From Flavobacteriales bacterium (GTDB lineage Bacteria; Bacteroidota; Bacteroidia; JACJYZ01), in NCBI GenBank assembly GCA_020635855.1, contig JACJYZ010000003.1, positions 1 through 64,000 of the forward strand: 64,000 nt of DNA, read 5' to 3'. Of the stretch, positions 19,526-28,336 are shown piece by piece. Within the stretch, counting starts at the first letter, position 1. Each line of letters begins with the position of its first letter. The position numbers were made by a program, and so were the translations under genes. The notes under the pieces are model-generated. The model was not told the origin of the DNA. It saw nothing but the letters and a program-made list of their open reading frames with translations, and made no database searches.

Positions 19526-20935
19526 TTATCGGATCATGAATTTCTTTTGAAAGAGATTTTGCCCGCTTTGTCCGACCAATGTATACAATCCGGGTGACAG
19601 TACCCTTTCGGGTTGGATGGCATACCGGAACCGGCCGTTCTCAAAGGCAACCGTATTGTCATATACGAGGCGTCCGCCGGCATCGAAAACGGTGATTCGC
19701 ATATCGCCGCTGTGATCGGAAGCGATTTGAAGGGAGATGTTGTCGGAAGTGGCCGGGTTGGGGACGATGTCGGCGAGCTGTTCCAGGCCGATGTTTACGG
19801 GACGTATGGCGGAATAGGTATAGGTGCCGTCATAATCGGTTTGTTTGATGCGGTAGTAGGATTCGCCCTTATAAGGTTCGGGGTCTGCGGAAGCATACCG
19901 GGAAATGGTGGATGAATTTCCTTTGCCCCTGACGGTTCCGATCTCTTCGAAGAGGACGCCGTCACGTGAGCGTTCAATGGTGAAATGGTCGTTGTTGATC
20001 TCGGTAGCTGTGGTCCAGTTCAGTTTCACGTCGTGGTCCTGGTAGTAGGCGATGAAGTCGAGCCATTGAATGGGCAACGGGTTGTCTGAAGTGATGGTTC
20101 CGATGGCGAATGCCGACCCGAAAGAAGTGACTGCTGCTGCGGATGCAACGGTACCATCATCTTTGTCGCCGGTAGTGCCTCCGTTGCCTTCATCAACCCA
20201 TTTGGTACCGTCCCATCGTGCTACAACCAGGTCGGGTAAATCGAGCACACCTGAGGATGTGACAAAAGACAGGGTGACGGTTACGTCGGAACTTCCGTTG
20301 GTGCGGTCCATGAGCCAGTACTCCACACGACTCACATTGTATAGGGTTCCTTCTCTGGAGGTGGCATCATAAGTTGGATCGGGGTCGCTGTAGATGTACT
20401 GTGCGGTAAAAATATCGGTGGCTACAGACGGTGCGGTGATGGTGAGTGGCATGTACCGGCCGCCGTCGCCCACCGGGAAGGTGAAGGCATCGTCGCCGGT
20501 TTTGCGCACTACACCATCCACGTGTTTATCGTCTGCCATGCCGGATACTGTGGCATTATCCAGGAAGTTCACAAATTCGGTGGCTGAATTGGCGCGGTTG
20601 GTGGTGATGATCCCGTCGGTGAAGGTGAGTGAGCCGGAGATCTGGTATTCAACATCCAGTTGGATGCCGTTGCTGTTGTTGATGATGAAGTTGTTGGCGT
20701 CGGGTGTATTGCTACCGTCGATGGTTTGAAGGGCTGATCCTACGTAGTAAATGGTGCCGCTGTTGCTTGTAAAGGTGCCGTTGTTGGTCAGGTCGCCATA
20801 AACGGCCATGTTGGCACCGCTGTGAATGCGAAGATTCCCGGAGTTACGGATTTCGTCCTGTGCATGGACCGCCGGGCTGATGGAAAGACAACAAGCCAAT
20901 CCGTATACCCACGGCCTGAATGAATACAATGCCAT
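19526..20935 (-). CDS. T9SS-sorted surface protein heading the fibre-like operon
   Basis: 469 residues. Signal peptide of about 25 residues (ends V-H-A-Q), then repeated short beta units with N-N-G-T-F / S-N-S-G-T-I-Y-Y turns (30-110) typical of Bacteroidota surface proteins, then a domain with VEYWLMDRTNG and an A-I-G-T strand. A fibronectin-like segment follows (LNWTTATEINNDHFTIERS, about 320-395), the usual linker before a T9SS tail. The last 75 residues are a sorting domain (DIVPNPATSDNISLQI, ending Q-K-K-F-M-I-R). It should be secreted by the type IX system and attached to the cell surface. Its stop lies 29 bases before fibre paralogue 3, so it may present or anchor the fibres (inference). 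Confidence 0.85.
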   Translation of the reverse strand: MALYSFRPWVYGLACCLSISPAVHAQDEIRNSGNLRIHSGANMAVYGDLTNNGTFTSNSGTIYYVGSALQTIDGSNTPDANNFIINNSNGIQLDVEYQISGSLTFTDGIITTNRANSATEFVNFLDNATVSGMADDKHVDGVVRKTGDDAFTFPVGDGGRYMPLTITAPSVATDIFTAQYIYSDPDPTYDATSREGTLYNVSRVEYWLMDRTNGSSDVTVTLSFVTSSGVLDLPDLVVARWDGTKWVDEGNGGTTGDKDDGTVASAAAVTSFGSAFAIGTITSDNPLPIQWLDFIAYYQDHDVKLNWTTATEINNDHFTIERSRDGVLFEEIGTVRGKGNSSTISRYASADPEPYKGESYYRIKQTDYDGTYTYSAIRPVNIGLEQLADIVPNPATSDNISLQIASDHSGDMRITVFDAGGRLVYDNTVAFENGRFRYAIQPERVLSPGLYTLVGQSGQNLFQKKFMIR

Positions 20936-21150
20936 TATAACAACTTTACTGGGTCAGAAAGCAATTACACAAATCCCACTGTATCCATCCGAAGCGGGGA
21001 GAAGCGACGGATACGTAGTGCGCATGCGTCTTTTACGCTAGGTAAGAAACAAAGGTTTCTAGGATACTAATTTACTTAATAAACTTCTTCTATCTGTTGA
21101 ATGGGGCGGAACAAGATGTGATCACATTTTAGGAAGCCGGCTTTGCCTGT

Positions 21151-21753
21151 TCAAGGCATCCGGGTGTTGGTTTTGATGTTTTCGATGGCCTTACCTTGTT
21201 CATCGACCAGATTCGTCAGGCTTTGCATGTCGGGTTGCTGTTCCTTTTGGTAGGTCTGCATCAGTTGCAGGGCAACGAGGGTTTGCAACACCACATGGCG
21301 GTCGTGGATGTTGCCATTGTTATCTGCAATTTGCTGCATGTGCTGCCGGATCTGATCGGTTTGCTGGTGGAATCTCTTTTCACTATCGTCAAGAAAAATC
21401 ATTACCTGCTTCCGTAGCAGGGTGTCGTTCACCGTTGCCAGGTACTGGTCGGCACTCCTGTAGAATTCATCGGATTTGGAGAAGAAGTTCACGAATGGGA
21501 TGGTAACTTCATCTGTGTGTTCCCCGCAAGTGGTAATCTGTTGTTCTAATTGTTTCAGTGCTTCCGACCGTTCAACCGAATCCCGGTAGAGGTCGGCGAT
21601 CAGGTTCCCGCGGCCCCTGAGTTCCTTTGAAAAAGACCCCCGTTGATCGGCCAGTGCATCGGGAACCTTATGCGGGGAGTCGTGGGCAACGTTGGCTTTC
21701 TTGTCTGCGCAGGAAATAACGGACAGGACGAGTAAGGGTAAGATGTATTTCAT
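21151..21753 (-). CDS. Lipoprotein, helical, unknown function
   Basis: The start at 21753 (MKYILPLLVLSVISCADKK) is preferred over a longer frame because it gives a proper lipobox VISC with the acylated cysteine at residue 15. The 200-residue product is almost wholly helical and rich in Q, D and R, with heptad-like patterns (DRHVVLQTLVALQLMQTYQKEQQ), suggesting a periplasmic four-helix or coiled-coil bundle. I do not recognise a family. It stands alone and is divergent from the DUF2339 gene, about 200 bases away. Confidence 0.65.
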   Translation of the reverse strand: MKYILPLLVLSVISCADKKANVAHDSPHKVPDALADQRGSFSKELRGRGNLIADLYRDSVERSEALKQLEQQITTCGEHTDEVTIPFVNFFSKSDEFYRSADQYLATVNDTLLRKQVMIFLDDSEKRFHQQTDQIRQHMQQIADNNGNIHDRHVVLQTLVALQLMQTYQKEQQPDMQSLTNLVDEQGKAIENIKTNTRMP

Positions 21754-21950
21754 GGGTACGTGGTTTTGTTTTGTTTCAAGAACGGCACATCGGGTGGTTG
21801 TTGTCGTGTTAGTCTTTTTTAACAAAGTGGAGGGCTCGTTCGAATGTCGTCGGGCGGATGTCAGCGTACGAATAAACATATAAAATGAATGGGACTTTTA
21901 TAAAATGAATGGCATGAAACATCAGTAGCTTAATTTCCTATCTTGCCCGG

Positions 21951-24305
21951 ATGGATCACACCCATGACATACAACGCCTGCAGCAAAGGCTGGATGCGCT
22001 TCAGTTGCAGCAGGAACAACACGCCAGAGAGATCCGCGAGATCAGGGGGTTGCTCGACCAACTGAAAAAGGAACCGGAACCGGTCCCGCAGGAGCGGGTG
22101 GAGATACCTCATGTGCCGGAGCTTGTGGAAGCCGTTCGGGCATCTTCAACTCCATCCGCGCAGGAACCAATTAAGCAGCCGCACATTCCTGCCGATGCAG
22201 GTGGTCCCAAAAGACCCAAAGCCAACCGTGTTCGGGGCGATATTGAGAAGTTCATCGGAGAGAACCTGATCAGCAAGATCGGTATCATCATCACCATCTT
22301 CGGTGTGGCCATCGGTTCCAAGTATGCCATCGACCACGACCTGGTAAGTCCGGCCACCCGTATCACCCTTGGTTATGTGATTGGGGCTACCCTGATGTTC
22401 TTCGCCCTCCGCCTTAAAAAGAAATATACCGCCTACAGTGCGGTACTGCTGAGCGGCGCCATGGCGATCTTCTATTTTGTGACATATGCTGCCTACAATT
22501 TCTACGGCATGATGCCGAAGGAAGCAACGTTCGGCATCATGTTGCTGTTTACCATTTTCACGGTGGCAGCGGCACTCCGTTATGATCAGCAGGTGATTGC
22601 GCACATCGGACTGGTGGGTGCCTATGCCGTGCCGTTCCTGTTGAGCGACGGCTCCGGTCGGGTGGAGGTGCTGTTCTCATACATGACGCTCATCAACACG
22701 GGCATTGCGGTCATCGCATTCCGGAAGTACTGGAAGCCCCTCTATGTTGTGGCGTATGCGCTGACATGGCTGATCTATTCTTCCTGGTTCGTTCTCAAGT
22801 TCAACAGCGAAGAACATTTCAAGATCGGCGCAATCTTCGTCACCCTTTTCTTTGTTATTTTCTATATCACGTTCCTCGCCTACAAACTGGTGAAACAGGA
22901 ACGTTTTCTGAAGTCGGATGTGGTGATGCTGCTGTCCAACGCATTCCTGTTCTATGCCTGGGGATATGCGCTGCTGGATGATCACCCGGTGGGGAAGGAT
23001 CTGCTCGGCGTGTTTACCGTTGCCAATGCCCTGTTGCATGCCGCGGTGAGCCTGGTGATCTATCGCCGCAGGCTCGCCGACCGCAACCTGTTCTACCTGA
23101 TGGCGGGTTTGGGACTGGTGTTCCTGACCATCGCCATACCTGTTCAACTCGACGGATCCTGGGTCACGTTGCTGTGGGCCGGAGAAGCCGCGCTATTGTT
23201 CAGGATCGGTCGCGGGCGCAAAGAGGTGATCTACGAAAGCTTGTCGTACCCCCTGATGGGGATCGCGTTCCTGAGCATGCTGCAGGACTGGTCCTACATG
23301 TATGACGGGTATGATCCTGAGATCACGGATAGCTACATCCGGCCCATCTTCAATGTACACTTTCTTTCACAAGTGTTGTTCGCGGGTGCGTTCGGATGGA
23401 TATTTGCTACCCAGCGGAAGCATCCGGAAAGCCGATCGAAATCAATGGCGGTGGAAATGTTCACCTACATGGTGCCGGTGATCATGTTGCTGACGATCTA
23501 TATAACATTCTGGAAGGAAATTGATTGCTACTGGGATCAAACGGAGAAAAGTCTGGACAGCCTGGGTGCATTGTTCCACCAGGTGTTCGGAGGTGCATCA
23601 TCCGACACCGGACCGGATCCCATCGAACATCTCCGCTTCATAAGTTTATCTGTATACTCGATGCTCTTCATGGTAATCCTTTCGCTGGTTGGCATGAGGA
23701 AGCGGTTGCCACAAACCTTTTCCATTTTTGTTTTCCTGCTGGGTGGATTTTCCGTTTTGGCCTTCCTGACAGGTGGGTTGTTCAGCCTCAGCATACTGCG
23801 CGAAATTTACTTGGTTGATGGCGAACCGATAACTGTGGTGTACCTGGCTCGCTATGTTTCCTTATCGGTGGTTGCGCTGACTTTGTGGATATTTCATCGC
23901 ACGGTAAGTGATCCTGACTTGCTTCCTGGGAAATTTCGTGTGCCCTACGGCATGGTAGTTCATGGTTCGGCATTGTGGATAGCCAGCAGTGAATTGATCC
24001 AATGGATGGACCTGGCAGGGTATGCGGGTTCCTACAAGCTCGGACTCAGCATCCTCTGGGGTATATATGCCCTGTTCCTGGTGGTGATGGGGATCAGTCG
24101 CCGGAAGAAACACCTGCGCATTGCCGGCATTGCGTGGTTTGCCGTGACGCTGGTGAAACTGTTCTTTTACGACATCGCCCACCTGAACACGATATCCAAA
24201 ACCATCGTATTTGTTTCGCTGGGCGTGTTGCTGCTGGTGGTGTCATTCCTGTATAATAAATACAGGCATGTGATAGAAGAGGAGGATGGGGTTCGTCATT
24301 CCTGA
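21951..24305 (+). CDS. DUF2339 multi-pass membrane protein
   Basis: 784 residues: an N-terminal cytoplasmic coiled coil (1-45, Q/L/R rich), a proline-rich linker (45-95), then the family mark IEKFIGENLISKIGIIITIFG at about 100 leading into some 20 hydrophobic helices up to the end. This order (coiled coil, linker, conserved entry helix, many helices) is characteristic of DUF2339 (PF10101), a widespread inner-membrane family of unknown function. Small soluble loops carry EIDCYWDQTEKSLDSLG near 525. It is monocistronic and followed by a repeat-filled gap. No catalytic motif is visible. Confidence 0.85.
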   Translation: MDHTHDIQRLQQRLDALQLQQEQHAREIREIRGLLDQLKKEPEPVPQERVEIPHVPELVEAVRASSTPSAQEPIKQPHIPADAGGPKRPKANRVRGDIEKFIGENLISKIGIIITIFGVAIGSKYAIDHDLVSPATRITLGYVIGATLMFFALRLKKKYTAYSAVLLSGAMAIFYFVTYAAYNFYGMMPKEATFGIMLLFTIFTVAAALRYDQQVIAHIGLVGAYAVPFLLSDGSGRVEVLFSYMTLINTGIAVIAFRKYWKPLYVVAYALTWLIYSSWFVLKFNSEEHFKIGAIFVTLFFVIFYITFLAYKLVKQERFLKSDVVMLLSNAFLFYAWGYALLDDHPVGKDLLGVFTVANALLHAAVSLVIYRRRLADRNLFYLMAGLGLVFLTIAIPVQLDGSWVTLLWAGEAALLFRIGRGRKEVIYESLSYPLMGIAFLSMLQDWSYMYDGYDPEITDSYIRPIFNVHFLSQVLFAGAFGWIFATQRKHPESRSKSMAVEMFTYMVPVIMLLTIYITFWKEIDCYWDQTEKSLDSLGALFHQVFGGASSDTGPDPIEHLRFISLSVYSMLFMVILSLVGMRKRLPQTFSIFVFLLGGFSVLAFLTGGLFSLSILREIYLVDGEPITVVYLARYVSLSVVALTLWIFHRTVSDPDLLPGKFRVPYGMVVHGSALWIASSELIQWMDLAGYAGSYKLGLSILWGIYALFLVVMGISRRKKHLRIAGIAWFAVTLVKLFFYDIAHLNTISKTIVFVSLGVLLLVVSFLYNKYRHVIEEEDGVRHS

Positions 24306-24401
24306 CTCAACGGTTTCTCAACAGGTTTCTCGTTTGTAGCTTATGGTTTGTAGTTATGCCCTTTGAAGCTACGTTGCAGATATTAGATTATACAACTCAC
24401 T

Positions 24402-24543
24402 GTGGCGTACCTACGGCACGCAGGCTTTCCCTGTGGGCGACACATGCCACCCATGTGCTGCTCCGATGGAGCAGAGACCACGGCTGTCGGATCTATGTAC
24501 ATGAACGAATAGCATGTTCCGTTGGGAACGCCACCATGTTGAT
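24402..24543 (+). repeat. Dispersed multi-hairpin repeat, copy 1
   Basis: Three short palindromes occur in fixed order: GCGTACCTACGGCACGC; CTGCTCC-GAT-GGAGCAG (24458-24474, perfect 7-base arms); and TGTTCCGTTGGGAACG (24515-24530). The same three, with the same linking words (CACATGCCAC, AGAGACCAC, GGATCTAT), recur at 31631-31821. Non-coding. Confidence 0.8.
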
Positions 24544-24639
24544 AAGGATTTTAGATGATAGACATTAGACATTGAACCGTTCACGTGTGTCTGGACAACC
24601 AGAAACTACAAATCGGAAACCACAAACTTATCCCGGGTG

Positions 24640-24708
24640 CCAACTTGAAACTTGAGACTTGCGACTCGCTTGCCCGCCGTAGCCTTGGCGAAGGAGGGCC
24701 ACTTGCCA
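24640..24708 (+). repeat. AACTTGAGACTTGCGACTC word plus GCCCGCC hairpin repeat
   Basis: Word repeats CAACTTGAAACTTGAGACTTGC (24641 onward) are followed by the hairpin GCCCGCC...GGAGGGC (24672-24699) with the internal word AGCCTTGGCGAA. The same pair recurs at 35625-35706. Together with the repeat at 24402-24543 it fills the 403-base gap 24306-24708; the remainder shows nothing. Confidence 0.7.
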
Positions 24709-25356
24709 CTACTTCCTCAACCATGCCAGCACACCGCTGTCATCGATGTGCCAGCGACCGTTTGCCTGTTGGAGCTTGAAGGTGGCGCGTGAAGATGCGG
24801 ATGGACCGGGGTTTTGCTGGATGATCTCGACGGTGTTGTCCGTTACTGCGGATATGATGGCCACGTGGCCGTATGGGTTGAATGCATGTCCGTCGAACAC
24901 GAGCAGGTCATCGGCCTGGGGTTTGCGCTGGGAAGGATTGCTACACTGCGTCAGGTTGCGTTGCTTGTTCCATTGGCCGTCTGCCAGTTTCTTGTTGAAG
25001 AAATCTTTCGCGTGCCCGTAGCTGTCGGGCATCTTGTGGTTCAGGTGTTGGTAGTAGTAGCGTTTGACAAACTCCACGCATTGGTATTTGAGTCCGAGGT
25101 TATACCCGTCTGCCGCCACATTGCGACCGCACACATGGTCGACGGAGCCGTTGTAGTACACTTTCACCCCGTTGAGGCTGTCGACCGCATCACCGACCTC
25201 ATGATCGGTGAAAAGGGTGGTGCGGGTGGCGGCGATGCAAAACGAAAACACGGCCACTGCGATCAGGGATGCAATGAAGAATAATGGTTTTGAACGTTGC
25301 ACGGCAGATGTATAGAATTGGTGAATAAACCGACAGGTCGGGTATAAACGGTTCAT
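24709..25356 (-). CDS. CHAP-domain amidase/peptidase, membrane-anchored
   Basis: 215 residues. An N-terminal hydrophobic helix (about 25-43) precedes a CHAP domain: catalytic Cys93 in YQCVEFVKRYY, His164 in PYGHVAII and a polar third residue in EIIQQNPG (about 177-182). Between them is the DDLLVFDGH stretch usual for the fold. CHAP enzymes cleave peptidoglycan cross-links or glutathionylspermidine-like amides; the anchored periplasmic form favours cell-wall cleavage. The spacing and YQCVEF motif are closest to the amidase half of the glutathionylspermidine synthetase group. Last of a five-gene operon, its ATG overlapping the stop of the gene before by four bases. Confidence 0.8.
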   Translation of the reverse strand: MNRLYPTCRFIHQFYTSAVQRSKPLFFIASLIAVAVFSFCIAATRTTLFTDHEVGDAVDSLNGVKVYYNGSVDHVCGRNVAADGYNLGLKYQCVEFVKRYYYQHLNHKMPDSYGHAKDFFNKKLADGQWNKQRNLTQCSNPSQRKPQADDLLVFDGHAFNPYGHVAIISAVTDNTVEIIQQNPGPSASSRATFKLQQANGRWHIDDSGVLAWLRK

Positions 25357-26006
25357 GAATGTCCTTCCACATGTTTTCCTTCCAGGATGGTCAGCAGCAG
25401 TCCCATCAGCAACAGGGCGTTCCAGTCATCAAGAAAGGAATAACGTTTGTTGATCTTGCCGGGGTCTTCCTTTGAGCAAAGCACGAAGTAATGGGTATAG
25501 GTGCGAACCTCCGCCTGCTCCATCGGAATCACGTAGGATTTAGGTCCGGTCAGTAAATCGGACGAGATGATGATGCCATCCTGTGAAACCGGGGTATTGC
25601 AGAGCTCGATGACTTCCCCATCTGTGAAGCGTTTCAGGAGTTTGGGTATCCTTGGGACAAAATAAAAATTCCAGAACCCGTCCAGGATTTGTGCATACAG
25701 TTCGTGGTATTCTTTTCGGTGTATGCCATACAGCGATAAGAAGCAAATCTTCAATACCTGCTTGTTCCCATATTGAATTTCCACTTGATACTCCCTGCCG
25801 ATGTTGAATGCATATCCTTGTAGCCATCGGATACCATATCGGAATGCGGTGATGTCTTCTGCCTGTACTTCGGTGAAAGATTTACTATGCGGATCTTTGC
25901 CTTCGTAGCGGATAAACTTTTTTGTCAGGATGAGCTGCCGGGTATGTTTGGATAACAGCCCACGCCGGATGTTGAATTGAAGCGTTTGGGGTTGCGATTC
26001 GGTCAT
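25353..26006 (-). CDS. PH-like cytoplasmic protein of unknown function
   Basis: 217 residues without signal peptide. The first half (LLSKHTRQLILTKKFIRYEG, then VQAEDITAFRYGIRW) and the second (ISSDLLTGPKSYVIPMEQAEVRTYTHYFVL) both have the strand pattern of bacterial PH-like domains, so a tandem PH-like arrangement is plausible. A hydrophobic stretch near the end (WNALLLMGLLLTILEG) may touch the membrane. It sits fourth in the 28085-24709 operon, 23 bases after a lipoprotein gene and overlapping the CHAP gene by four bases. No family name can be given with confidence. Confidence 0.6.
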   Translation of the reverse strand: MTESQPQTLQFNIRRGLLSKHTRQLILTKKFIRYEGKDPHSKSFTEVQAEDITAFRYGIRWLQGYAFNIGREYQVEIQYGNKQVLKICFLSLYGIHRKEYHELYAQILDGFWNFYFVPRIPKLLKRFTDGEVIELCNTPVSQDGIIISSDLLTGPKSYVIPMEQAEVRTYTHYFVLCSKEDPGKINKRYSFLDDWNALLLMGLLLTILEGKHVEGHS

Positions 26007-26029
26007 GTGCTGCAGGTTGAAGGATGGGG

Positions 26030-26884
26030 TTATTTGCTAGGAGGTGGTGGAGGAGGCAATGGCAAATATTCGTACTTGTTCATTGAAATCCGAATCGGAT
26101 AGATATCCATCAATTCATCCCATTCTTCTCTGGATAGTTTTTCAAGGGCTTTGCCAAAAAGAACTGGCGATTGCTCTGAACGCAACTCCCGGAATATTTT
26201 CACGACCTGATGCAAGGTGTTCAGGACGGTATCGCATGGGGTATTGATATCCCAGTCCACGGCAATGAAATGTTTGCATTTGTATTTCCGTGATGAATGC
26301 GTGTAGTTGGAGTCCTGGCATTCCGGAAAGGTATCGTTGTTGCGGTCCCCGATCAGGTAGGGTTTGAGTAAGTCACTCAAAACAGCCTTGGATACAGGTT
26401 GTCCTTCAGCCAGCATTTGGCCCTGCGCATTAAGAAGGATACTGAAGAAATTACACGTTTTCAGTTTGATCGCATAATCTTCATCATCATATTCTGGTAT
26501 AAGGTTTACATCCAGCCAGAACGTATCGCCACATGAAATCAAAAGTTCATCCATCCTGGCGAAGTATCTATACCCTTTGTGCGCATAGGCGTTCAGTAAC
26601 CGAAAATACTTCTCCACATCTTTCCCTTCCGGCCGGTGTATCACATACCACAGTGCCGGGCCGATATCGGTGGCGGAGTCCTTGTCAGCCATGCGCACTT
26701 CCACCATGGCGGAATCGGCTTCTTCTGCATGTATGCTTTCCGGGAAGCGGTGGGTGAAGCAGAAGAAATCTTCCCAGGATGCACTGTGTTTTACTTTTTC
26801 CCATGCCTGCTCGTCGGGTGGTGAGGTGCATGCGGTGAGGGTCAACATGCACACACCGGCAAGGTATATGAAGGCGTGTTTCAT
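26030..26884 (-). CDS. Lipoprotein with possible ExbD-like domain
   Basis: 284 residues with lipobox LTAC (acylated Cys at about 19). The mature protein carries a segment SILLNAQGQMLAEGQPVSK (about 148-166) followed by LLKPYLIG, which resembles the periplasmic part of ExbD/TolR-like proteins. It ends in a proline run (LPLPPPPPPSK). Several cysteines in the middle (ECQDSNY, YKCKHF) could form disulfides. Identification is weak; it is at least an exported, lipid-anchored protein. Third gene of a tight operon, its ATG overlapping the stop of the hydroxylase gene by four bases. Confidence 0.6.
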   Translation of the reverse strand: MKHAFIYLAGVCMLTLTACTSPPDEQAWEKVKHSASWEDFFCFTHRFPESIHAEEADSAMVEVRMADKDSATDIGPALWYVIHRPEGKDVEKYFRLLNAYAHKGYRYFARMDELLISCGDTFWLDVNLIPEYDDEDYAIKLKTCNFFSILLNAQGQMLAEGQPVSKAVLSDLLKPYLIGDRNNDTFPECQDSNYTHSSRKYKCKHFIAVDWDINTPCDTVLNTLHQVVKIFRELRSEQSPVLFGKALEKLSREEWDELMDIYPIRISMNKYEYLPLPPPPPPSK

Positions 26885-27669
26885 ACCTGTTTCTTCTTTT
26901 TCGGCAACAGGGGTGTGATGAGCTGACCCAGGTATGATTTCGGGAAGGGTTCACGAATGCCGAACTGCTCGGGTTCTTGGTCCGGACAAGTATATGTGCC
27001 GAAGATCACATCCATCAGGGGAGAGATGTTGGCGTAGTTACCGGCATCGCGGTTGAGGTCGTGGTGCCAGTGGTGCAGTTCCGGTGCGCCGATGAGCACC
27101 CGCAGCGGTCCGATGGGGAAGCGCACGTTCGAGTGGAGGTAGATGGCCCAGATGCCGCGGAAGGCGATCAGTCCGGCGATGGTCTCCAGGGGAAAGCCCA
27201 GGATGAATGCAGGTAGGTTGATGAGGCCGATGGTATAGATTGAGTCGAGCGGATGTTCGCGGTGTGCCGCCAGCCAGTCGAGATGTTCGGCGCTGTGATG
27301 CACCTTGTGAAAGCGCCAGAGGAAGTCGACCCGGTGCTGCAGCCGGTGCCCCCAGTAGATCAGCAGATCACTCAGTGCTACCACTTCGAAGGCTTGAAGC
27401 CACCAGGGTTGGGCGGCCACCTGGTGCCTGAAGGTTCTGGGTACGATGTCATCCAGCAGGTAACTGAAATGCTGCAGCGCCCACGTTACCGCGAAGCCCC
27501 ACAAAAGATATTGGCCAAGAAAAAAGAAGAGGTCTGTCAGCCAGCGCGGCCGGAAATATTTTTGTCCGGCCTTGGCAGGAAAGGCACGTTCAACCGGCAC
27601 GAATACGATCGACAAAAAAACCAGGCTGAGCCCGGTGGAGAGAAAGATATTGGCGAAAGGAATGGTCAC
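26881..27669 (-). CDS. Fatty-acid hydroxylase / sterol desaturase family enzyme
   Basis: 262 residues, membrane-embedded, with the family's histidine clusters: HRLQH (108-112), HKVHH (121-125), a lone His at 136-139 and HHWHH (199-203), which bind two irons. Four hydrophobic spans surround them. Enzymes of this family hydroxylate or desaturate lipid chains with O2 in the membrane; some make hydroxy-ceramides, carotenoids or alkylglycerol cleavage products. Substrate cannot be told. It overlaps both neighbours by four bases (stop of the small anchored protein; start of the lipoprotein), so its product is made in step with them. Confidence 0.85.
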   Translation of the reverse strand: MTIPFANIFLSTGLSLVFLSIVFVPVERAFPAKAGQKYFRPRWLTDLFFFLGQYLLWGFAVTWALQHFSYLLDDIVPRTFRHQVAAQPWWLQAFEVVALSDLLIYWGHRLQHRVDFLWRFHKVHHSAEHLDWLAAHREHPLDSIYTIGLINLPAFILGFPLETIAGLIAFRGIWAIYLHSNVRFPIGPLRVLIGAPELHHWHHDLNRDAGNYANISPLMDVIFGTYTCPDQEPEQFGIREPFPKSYLGQLITPLLPKKKKQV

Positions 27670-28085
27670 GGCTTCTTGCGTCGGTGGGCACGTTTGTCTT
27701 TGGCCATTTCAGCGCTGTCGGTTTCGTCATTGATCTGGATGACCCTGAAGTCTGACTTGGAGCTGCCCATGAATACCTTTCTGTCCATATGGGTTGAATC
27801 CGTATCCAATTTTGTTTTTATGTCTTTCGGGTCGAAAATAAGCGCCGACTTGGAAGTGTGCATCATGTCATTCCGATCGATGTGTATACTGTCCGGTTGG
27901 GCTTTGGACGTGTCGTCGGTGATGCTGTCATGACCGGGCACAGAATTGGGGAACATGTTGTTGGTCGTTTGTGTTTCGCCGGGCGGTTCTTGTAGGAAGG
28001 CACCACTTCTGTACATGACAAATCCCGAGATCAGCGTCAGGAACAACACGAGGGACAGGTAGCGGAGCGGTGAACGGTAGGTCAT
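27666..28085 (-). CDS. Small membrane-anchored protein, unknown
   Basis: The start at 28085 (MTYRSPLRYLSLVLFLTLIS) is chosen because the longer frame upstream adds a hydrophilic tail before the membrane helix. The 139-residue product has one N-terminal transmembrane segment (about 8-27) and a hydrophilic Asp/Ser/Lys-rich remainder with two similar halves (DSIHIDRNDMMHTSKSALIF and DSTHMDRKVFMGSSKSDFRV), a short internal duplication. It ends in a basic tail (KDKRAHRRKKP). First gene of the five-gene operon; the role may be to hold or recruit the following enzymes. No family recognised. Confidence 0.6.
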   Translation of the reverse strand: MTYRSPLRYLSLVLFLTLISGFVMYRSGAFLQEPPGETQTTNNMFPNSVPGHDSITDDTSKAQPDSIHIDRNDMMHTSKSALIFDPKDIKTKLDTDSTHMDRKVFMGSSKSDFRVIQINDETDSAEMAKDKRAHRRKKP

Positions 28086-28336
28086 AGCTGTTAAACGGAT
28101 GGTTTTGTATTTAGTATATAATGCAGAAACCTTTCGGAAGATACTTGAATCGTGGTGGTTTTGCAATATGGAAAGAGCAGGTATCTATATTGGTTGACGA
28201 ATTTATAACAGGTGCACGCAACCGCCGAACCCCTTTGCCCGCCGCTCAGTCGAAATACCCTTCCGTTCGCTCAAACCAGGTGGTAACGGAAGATTTGCGA
28301 ACGTACATTGAAGCAAACAATCAAACTCACTGCGCC

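Noticed and set aside
28121..28336. N-terminal extension of the VWA protein by 72 residues
   Set aside because: A proper signal peptide starts at 28337, and the extension is basic and low in coding character.
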